DNA of 48,095 nt from Chloroflexota bacterium (GTDB lineage Bacteria > Chloroflexota > UBA6077 > JACCZL01): NCBI GenBank assembly GCA_020850535.1, contig JADZEM010000176.1:1-48095 (forward strand). Direction: 5' to 3'. The notes beneath the pieces are model-generated. The model saw only the letters and a list, made by a program, of their open reading frames with translations. It searched no databases and was not told the DNA's origin. Below, one piece after another: positions 43,791 to 48,095 of the stretch. Made by a program: the position numbers and the translations under genes. Each line of letters opens with the position of its first letter. Position 1 is the stretch's first letter.

Positions 43791-44032
43791 TGTTTCCCAC
43801 CTACGGCCCGTGGACCCGCCTCCTCGAAACGACGGACCCGACGAACGCCGGTCTGGGGCCGCTGGTGGCGGTGATCGTCGTCCTGATCCTGCTGGTGCTG
43901 AAGGACGCGACCGGCGGCGTGCTCGACGCCGGCTCGAACCGGTTCGCGCGGGGGTTGACGATCGCCGTGGTCCCGCTGGCGATCGCCTTTCTGTGGATCG
44001 CCGGGGCACAGCTGCTGGTGGTGATTCGCTGA
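43790..44032 (+). CDS. Small two-helix membrane protein
   Basis: 80 residues starting inside the stop codon of the epimerase gene. Two hydrophobic segments are clear: LGPLVAVIVVLILLVLKDA and GLTIAVVPLAIAFLWIAGAQLL, joined by a short charged loop (GSNRFARG). No known motif. Translational coupling suggests a role in the glycan pathway, for example as a small membrane scaffold, but this is only inferred. Repeat element copy 3 begins 19 nt after the stop. Confidence 0.75.
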   Translation: MFPTYGPWTRLLETTDPTNAGLGPLVAVIVVLILLVLKDATGGVLDAGSNRFARGLTIAVVPLAIAFLWIAGAQLLVVIR

Positions 44033-44050
44033 CGACACGCCCCTCACCCC

Positions 44051-44267
44051 CAGGGCGATTGCATGTTGATGTCGTCGTGCGGCGTAGGCGGGGCTTTCAA
44101 GCCCCGCCTACGATCCTGCAGTCGCTGCGCGACGCGCCAGTCGCACCAGTGCCTGCCGTTCCCTGCGTCCGTCGCGCAGCGACGGTGTGACTGTAGGCGG
44201 GGGTTTCAACCCCCGACCGCCCGTTCCATGATGCTTCGGGGACACCAATCAACATGCCATCGCCCTG
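44051..44267. repeat. TIR element, copy 3 (complete, one A-type and one B-type end)
   Basis: 217 bp. The left end is A-type (CAGGGCGATTGCATG, then GTCGTCGTGC). The right end is B-type (CCGTTCCATGATGCTTCGGG, then ATGCCATCGCCCTG). Inside are the GGGGCTTTCAAGCCCC and GGGGGTTTCAACCCCC hairpins and CGTCGCGCAGCGACG. It is flanked by identical 10-bp sequences, CCCTCACCCC, at 44041-44050 and 44268-44277, which looks like a target-site duplication inside a CCCTCACCCC palindrome. Confidence 0.88.
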
Positions 44268-44309
44268 CCCTCACCCCCTGCCCGCCGCGCAGCGGGCCGG
44301 GGGGTGAGG
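44268..44309. repeat. CCCTCACCCC/GGGGTGAGG palindrome c
   Basis: Arms CCCTCACCCCCTGCCCGC and GCGGGCCGGGGGGTGAGG around a CGCGCA centre, the same core as palindrome b. It lies between the glycan genes and the end of the convergent glycosidase-like gene, and was the apparent target of element copy 3. Confidence 0.85.
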
Positions 44310-44348
44310 TCGTCCCGAGGGCCGGGGGCGAGGTTACTTGCTGGGGCG

Positions 44349-46715
44349 TTACGGAAGCTGCGTCAGCACCACGTCGTCGATCCACGCGGCGCCGCTCGTC
44401 ATATCCCACAGGATGTCGAGCCGGCCGCCGGCGAAGGTCGCCGGCAACGTGAAGGTGGCCGTCTGCTGGGTCCAGTTCGACGTGCCGGTGGTGTAGTTCG
44501 TCAGGCCGAAGATCTGGGTGCTTGGCGAGGTCTGCGGGTAGCGCATCGCGATGCCCTTGCCGACCACGCCCTGGGTCTTGACCCAGAACGACAGCCTGTA
44601 CGATTTTCCAGCTATCAGTTGCAGGCCCTGGAACGAGTAGGTATCGGCCGAGCCAGACACCTTCAGCGAGCCCGCCGCTGCGTGGCCGGTCGTGCTGTCC
44701 CAGGAGCCAGACGGGCGTGCCTGCCAGTTGGCGGGGAACGTCCCGTTCGGCGTGCTGAAGTTGCCGTTGGTCACGAGGTTGACGGACGCTGGCGTGGCCG
44801 TCGGCGGCGCAGCGGTCGGGGTCTTTGTCGGGGTGGCCGTCGCCGGGGCCGAGGTCGGCGTCTTCGTGGCGGTGGCCGTCGGGCTGGGGGTGGAGGTTGC
44901 GGCGGCTGCCGTCGTGGGGGTTGCCGTTGGTGGGTCAGAGCTGCCCGTGCCGCCGGTGTAGCCCAGCTCTGCCAGGACGATGTCGTCCAGCCAGACGTTG
45001 CCGCCGGCGATGTCCCACTGGATGTCCAGTCGGCCGCCGGCCCAGGTGCTGGGCACGTTGAGGGTGGTGACCACGCTGGTCCAGTCCGTGGTGCCGTTGA
45101 CCGGCGGCGGGATCTTGAGGATCGCCGTGGAGGGCTGGAGCTGCACGAAGCGCATGGTGGCGCCCTGGCCGGTGACGTTCTCGGTCTTGATCCAGTAGGT
45201 CAGCAGGTAGGACGCGCCCGGACGGACGGTCAGCGGGGACTGCGAGTAGGTGCTCGACGCGCCGCTGATCTTGAACGAGCCGGGGGCGTTCCGACCGACC
45301 GTCCCATCCCAGCTTGCGGACGGGCGCACCTGCCAGCCGCTGGGGAAGCCGCTGGTCGCGCTGGTGAAGTCACCGTTCACGACCACGTTCGGCCCCATGC
45401 CAGCGGGCGTCGGGGTCGGGCCAGCCTGCGGCGGGAAGGGCACCAGCTCGAAGAGCTTGCCATCGCCCGGCTCGAAGGGGATCGGCGTGCCAAGATCGAA
45501 GATCTCGCCGGTCTCGACATCCTTGAGGCGGCCGGAGAGCGTCGGCGCGAGCACAGAGATCGGCGTGGCCGACGAGCAGCTGCTGGTGTTCACGACGACG
45601 GCGTACTGCTTCGAGCTGTCTGCCGTGGTCATGGTGCTGATGTACGCGCCCGGTGCGCCGGACGTGATGAACTGATCGTCCACGCGGTGCAGCCCGAGGA
45701 AGGTGGAGCGGAGCGGTCGGGTTCGGGCCGCCTGCGCGCCGATCTCGGCGAAGAGGGTCGGGTTGTCCTTCAGGCCCGTCCAGCCCTGCTGACTGCTGTA
45801 GGCGTACCAGAAGATGCCGGTGGCCCCTTCGCCAAGCGCCATCCAGTGCTGGGCGCGCACCTCAGGCACGGAGGGCGTGCGGAGAGAGTAGGCGCCGCCG
45901 GTGCCGACGTTGTGGGTCTGGAGCACCAGCCAGAGCGGCTTGTTGGCCGGCCGGTTCGCGTTCATCCGGCGGACATAGTCCGCGAACGTGAATGTTGGGT
46001 AGCCGAAGCCGGTCATCATGAAGTTGCAGGGCGGGTTGTCCGCGCCGACCGGGTAGACATCGGCCAGGAGCATGTTGGCGCCGGAGGCCGCGAAGATCTG
46101 GTCGCCGCGGTTGACGCCGATGACCAGCGGGGCCGCGCGGCGGGCCGGGTCGCGCTCCTGGAACGCCTGTGTGGCGTAGCGGACCTTGTCGGTCTGCTCG
46201 TTGTGCGGCTCGTCGGCGACGTTGTACCCCTTGACGCTCGGGTGCGCCTTGACGCGGTCCACGAGCGGGTAGACGACGGTGCGGGCCTGCGCGATGGTCG
46301 CGGGCACGCCCACGTCGTACCACTGGGAGTGCAGCTCGGCCTGGGGGCCGAAGATCACATTGAACCCGAGGCTGTCCGAGACGCTCAGCATCGCCTCGTC
46401 GCGGATGGCCGAGTTGTTGTTGAAGAGGACGGTATCAAGCCCCTGGGCCTGCGAGTCGCGGATGAGCCGGTCGAAGTTCGCCGGCTTGCCGAAGATCATG
46501 TTGCCGTCGTCGAAAATGCCGAGCGGGAAGGAATCAGCAAGGGCGTCGGCTGGCGCGGCCACGGGGGCAGCGGCGGGGGCCGCCTGGACCGGCGGGACGG
46601 GGCTGGTGGTGGGCATGGCGATGCTGGCAACGATGGCGAGCAGGGCGGTGAGGCTGCCCAGCTGCTTGAGCCAGCCCCATGAGGGGGGACGATGATGGTG
46701 CGATGGGGTGTTCAC
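44349..46715 (-). CDS. Secreted glycosidase-like protein with two carbohydrate-binding modules
   Basis: 788 residues starting at GTG 46715. The signal peptide includes LGSLTALLAIVASIAMP and probably ends near VQAAPA. Residues ~60-340 look like a TIM-barrel glycoside-hydrolase-type domain with VKGYNVADEPHNEQ (a DEP acid motif) and GATGIFWYAYSSQQGW. A beta domain follows. Two copies of a CBM4/9 (CenC-like) module then occur, NVVVNGDFTS... near 455-605 and NLVTNGNFSTP... near 655-788, each ending with (I/L)W(L/I)DD(I/V)VL. They are separated by a Pro/Thr-rich linker (TATPTKTPTAAPPTATP). The substrate is unknown. Its leader carries a cyclic di-GMP riboswitch, so production probably responds to c-di-GMP. 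Confidence 0.85.
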   Translation of the reverse strand: MNTPSHHHRPPSWGWLKQLGSLTALLAIVASIAMPTTSPVPPVQAAPAAAPVAAPADALADSFPLGIFDDGNMIFGKPANFDRLIRDSQAQGLDTVLFNNNSAIRDEAMLSVSDSLGFNVIFGPQAELHSQWYDVGVPATIAQARTVVYPLVDRVKAHPSVKGYNVADEPHNEQTDKVRYATQAFQERDPARRAAPLVIGVNRGDQIFAASGANMLLADVYPVGADNPPCNFMMTGFGYPTFTFADYVRRMNANRPANKPLWLVLQTHNVGTGGAYSLRTPSVPEVRAQHWMALGEGATGIFWYAYSSQQGWTGLKDNPTLFAEIGAQAARTRPLRSTFLGLHRVDDQFITSGAPGAYISTMTTADSSKQYAVVVNTSSCSSATPISVLAPTLSGRLKDVETGEIFDLGTPIPFEPGDGKLFELVPFPPQAGPTPTPAGMGPNVVVNGDFTSATSGFPSGWQVRPSASWDGTVGRNAPGSFKISGASSTYSQSPLTVRPGASYLLTYWIKTENVTGQGATMRFVQLQPSTAILKIPPPVNGTTDWTSVVTTLNVPSTWAGGRLDIQWDIAGGNVWLDDIVLAELGYTGGTGSSDPPTATPTTAAAATSTPSPTATATKTPTSAPATATPTKTPTAAPPTATPASVNLVTNGNFSTPNGTFPANWQARPSGSWDSTTGHAAAGSLKVSGSADTYSFQGLQLIAGKSYRLSFWVKTQGVVGKGIAMRYPQTSPSTQIFGLTNYTTGTSNWTQQTATFTLPATFAGGRLDILWDMTSGAAWIDDVVLTQLP

Positions 46716-46772
46716 GTTGAGACACGTCCTGCCTGAGAACAGGCAGCCACCACCCCATAGACGTGTCCTGGA
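46716..46772 (-). promoter_or_regulatory. Nested stem structure between riboswitch and GTG start
   Basis: On the coding strand, GACACGTC (46767-46760) is perfectly complementary to GACGTGTC (46728-46721). Inside lies a hairpin TGCCTG-TTCT-CAGGCA (46745-46730). The AGGA that is the likely Shine-Dalgarno site overlaps the junction of the two stems, about 10 nt before GTG 46715. Folding could hide the site, so this looks like a translational expression platform. Confidence 0.6.
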
Positions 46773-46779
46773 TCAGCGG

Positions 46780-46875
46780 CTGCCACTTCGGTAGCCCGGC
46801 TATCGTTCCCGTTGCGGGGGTAGACCCGTGGCTTTGCGTCGCGGCCTTTCGACCGTTTTGCCTTTATCGGTGCGA
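46780..46875 (-). ncRNA. Cyclic di-GMP-I (GEMM-I) riboswitch
   Basis: Read on the minus strand, the element has all landmarks of the GEMM-I aptamer in order. A closing stem pairs GCAC (46873-46870) with GUGGC (46786-46782), with one bulge. Then come GGCAAAAC, a stem capped by the GAAA tetraloop (GGUC-GAAA-GGCC), the conserved core GACGCAAAGCCACGGGUCUA and a short variable hairpin (CCCGCAACGGG). The other half of the receptor helix follows, AUAGCCGGGCUACCG. It lies in the leader of the secreted glycosidase-like gene, 65 nt before its GTG, on the same strand. The known ligand of this class is bis-(3'-5')-cyclic di-GMP. A few members sense cGAMP, which cannot be excluded by eye. Confidence 0.92.
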
Positions 46876-47026
46876 TGTGCGCTGTCTGTGACTCCTCAAT
46901 GGTGCTCGTCGGGCTGGCGATGTGCGCGTCGCCATGATCGTGCACGCGATGATTTCGCTGTGCATCGTGCAGCTATCCGAAGAAACGGACCTTCGATGTG
47001 TGCAGGGACGCTCGTAACAGTTCCGG

Positions 47027-47048
47027 TGAGAGTTTCATAACACTCTCA
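47027..47048. promoter_or_regulatory. Inverted repeat in low-GC divergent gap
   Basis: TGAGAGT at 47027-47033 and ACTCTCA at 47042-47048 form a perfect 7-bp dyad with an 8-nt spacer (TTCATAAC). It lies in the AT-richer part of the gap between the riboswitch and the YdcF-type gene and may be an operator. I see no convincing promoter pair for either gene. Confidence 0.4.
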
Positions 47049-47156
47049 TACGGAATCAGCGAAATGATGATCGATTGACTCACACATTTGTAGGAGTACT
47101 GGTGGCCGCGCGACTATCGTGGCGGCCGGCCGACGCGCTCCGAGATAGTATCCGGC

Positions 47157-47867
47157 GTGTCTGTGCGTATCCACCCCGAGCGGCGTGCTTCCTGGCCGTC
47201 AACGCGGCTGCTCCAGCGGCTTGCGCTGGGCCTGTTGCTCCTGCCCGTGGGGGCCGTGTCCCTCTCCCCGATTGGCGCGTTCCTGATCGTGGAGGATCAA
47301 CTTGAGCCGGCCCAGGCTGTCGTCGTGCTGGCGGGCGGCTACCCGACGCGTGAGTGGGAGGCGGCGAACGTCTACCGTGAGGGGCTTGCGCCGCGCATTG
47401 TCCTGGTGCCCGAATGGTTCGAGGCAGATGGCGGGCGCGATGAGGACGACGACCGACCGACGCTGGCCCAGCGGCGCGCGTTGTTGATCCAGCAGGGGGT
47501 GCCGGCCTCGGCGATTGTGGTGGCGCAGCAGTACGCCTGCATGACGGCCGACGAGCTGGAGATCGCCGCCGGCGCGCTGGACGCTCCGGATCGGCCGGTG
47601 ATCCTGGTCACCTCGAAGTACCACAGCCGGCGCGTCGCGGCGCTCTGGCGGCAGGTGGCTCCGGACGGCCCGCGTGGCCTGCTTCGGCCGGCCGCTGGCG
47701 ATCCGTTCAGCCCCGACTCGTGGTGGCGGGATCACCGCTTCGTGATCCGGGTGGCGCGCGAGTATGTGGGACTGGTGACGGCACGGCTGCCGTTGCCGCG
47801 AGTCAGCGGCGCGTGCCGCGACCGCATCTTGCTGGTGACGCCGCTGGTCAACTGGCTGCTGAAGTAG
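47157..47867 (+). CDS. YdcF family (DUF218) envelope protein
   Basis: 236 residues from GTG 47157. One N-terminal membrane segment (LALGLLLLPVGAVSLSPIGA) anchors a soluble DUF218 domain. It has AQAVVVLAGGYPTREWEAAN, YREGLAPRIVLVPEW, the TLAQRRALLIQQGVP linker, a TADELEIAAGAL stretch and VILVTSKYHSRRVAALW, which are the usual blocks of the family (ElyC/SanA/YdcF). Members are linked to envelope maintenance, but the chemistry is not established. It is divergent from the c-di-GMP-controlled glycosidase-like gene. Confidence 0.85.
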   Translation: MSVRIHPERRASWPSTRLLQRLALGLLLLPVGAVSLSPIGAFLIVEDQLEPAQAVVVLAGGYPTREWEAANVYREGLAPRIVLVPEWFEADGGRDEDDDRPTLAQRRALLIQQGVPASAIVVAQQYACMTADELEIAAGALDAPDRPVILVTSKYHSRRVAALWRQVAPDGPRGLLRPAAGDPFSPDSWWRDHRFVIRVAREYVGLVTARLPLPRVSGACRDRILLVTPLVNWLLK

Positions 47868-47886
47868 CCCGGGCGGCTCGCCCGAT

Positions 47887-48095
47887 CAGGGCGATGGCAT
47901 GTTCATTGGTGTCCCTGAAGCATCATGGAACGGGCGGTCGGGGACTGAAGTCCCCGCCTACCGTCACACCGTCGCTGCGCGACGGCCGCCGGGAACGGCC
48001 GGCACTGGTGCGACTGGAGCGTCGCGCAGCGACTGCAGGATGGTAGGCGGGGCTTTCAAGCCCCGACGCGGCGGCACGACGCGCTCAACATACGA
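47887..48095. repeat. TIR element, copy 4 (cut by window end)
   Basis: It begins with a B-type end (CAGGGCGATGGCATG, then TGAAGCATCATGGAACGG). It then has GGGGACTGAAGTCCCC, GTCGCTGCGCGACGG, CGTCGCGCAGCGAC and GGGGCTTTCAAGCCCC, and reaches an A-type end (GACGCGGCGGCACGACG). It is therefore the inverted form of the copy 3 layout. Only the last few bases are missing. Confidence 0.87.

Noticed and set aside
44304-46682. 792-codon plus-strand frame opposite the glycosidase-like gene
   Set aside because: Its translation is Arg/Gly/Ala-rich with no domain; the minus strand has a signal peptide, DEP motif and CBM repeats.

Overview
The window is GC-rich, gene-dense bacterial DNA with low-GC islands only at two regulatory gaps. 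The gene content points to Chloroflexota, possibly near Thermomicrobia or Sphaerobacter: paired F420-dependent luciferase-like oxidoreductases, a Uma2 nuclease, a cyanobacterial/Chloroflexi-type HAS-barrel protein beside HerA, and many GC-rich intergenic palindromes. This assignment is inferred from protein families; no rRNA or tRNA was seen. The sequence starts and ends inside copies of the same ~200-bp terminal-inverted-repeat element, as expected if it is a draft contig broken at a repeat.

Layout. 0.2-5 kb: an M20 metallopeptidase, a C45-type acyltransferase without its catalytic N-terminus, and a NIT-domain chemoreceptor. 5-8 kb (minus strand): small unknown genes, a Nudix-like/phosphotransferase fusion and a GNAT acetyltransferase. 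8-17 kb: two pairs of fused permease-ATPase ABC exporters, each overlapping by ATGA, separated by a gene graveyard (amidase and phosphotransferase remnants, the latter ending inside a repeat element). 17-21 kb: a Uma2 nuclease, two paralogous F420 oxidoreductases and a secreted GH99-like protein. 21-29 kb: small unknown genes, then a DNA-repair cluster of HAS-barrel protein, HerA, Mre11/SbcD and Rad50/SbcC, with repeats in each gap. 29-30.5 kb: a LysM/M23 cell-wall peptidase behind a good sigma-70-like promoter.

30.5-44 kb is a surface-glycan locus. Nine minus-strand genes encode one GT-C membrane glycosyltransferase, three GT4 and three GT2 enzymes, an alpha/alpha-barrel-like protein and an unknown protein. 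A ~570-bp low-GC divergent region separates them from a plus-strand methyltransferase, an RfbC-like epimerase and a small membrane protein. 44-48 kb holds a 788-residue secreted glycosidase-like protein with two carbohydrate-binding modules. Its leader carries a convincing cyclic di-GMP-I (GEMM-I) riboswitch, followed by nested stems that come close to the ribosome-binding site. A YdcF-family protein is divergent to it.

Reading the parts together, the right half looks like cell-surface polysaccharide synthesis plus a secreted glycan-active protein under second-messenger control. The middle holds an archaeal-style HerA-Mre11-Rad50 end-processing set whose usual nuclease partner NurA is absent from the window. 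Mobile or repetitive DNA comprises four copies of the terminal-inverted-repeat element, three CCCTCACCCC/GGGGTGAGGG palindromes, and tandem repeats of 16, 18, 21, 34 and 56 bp.
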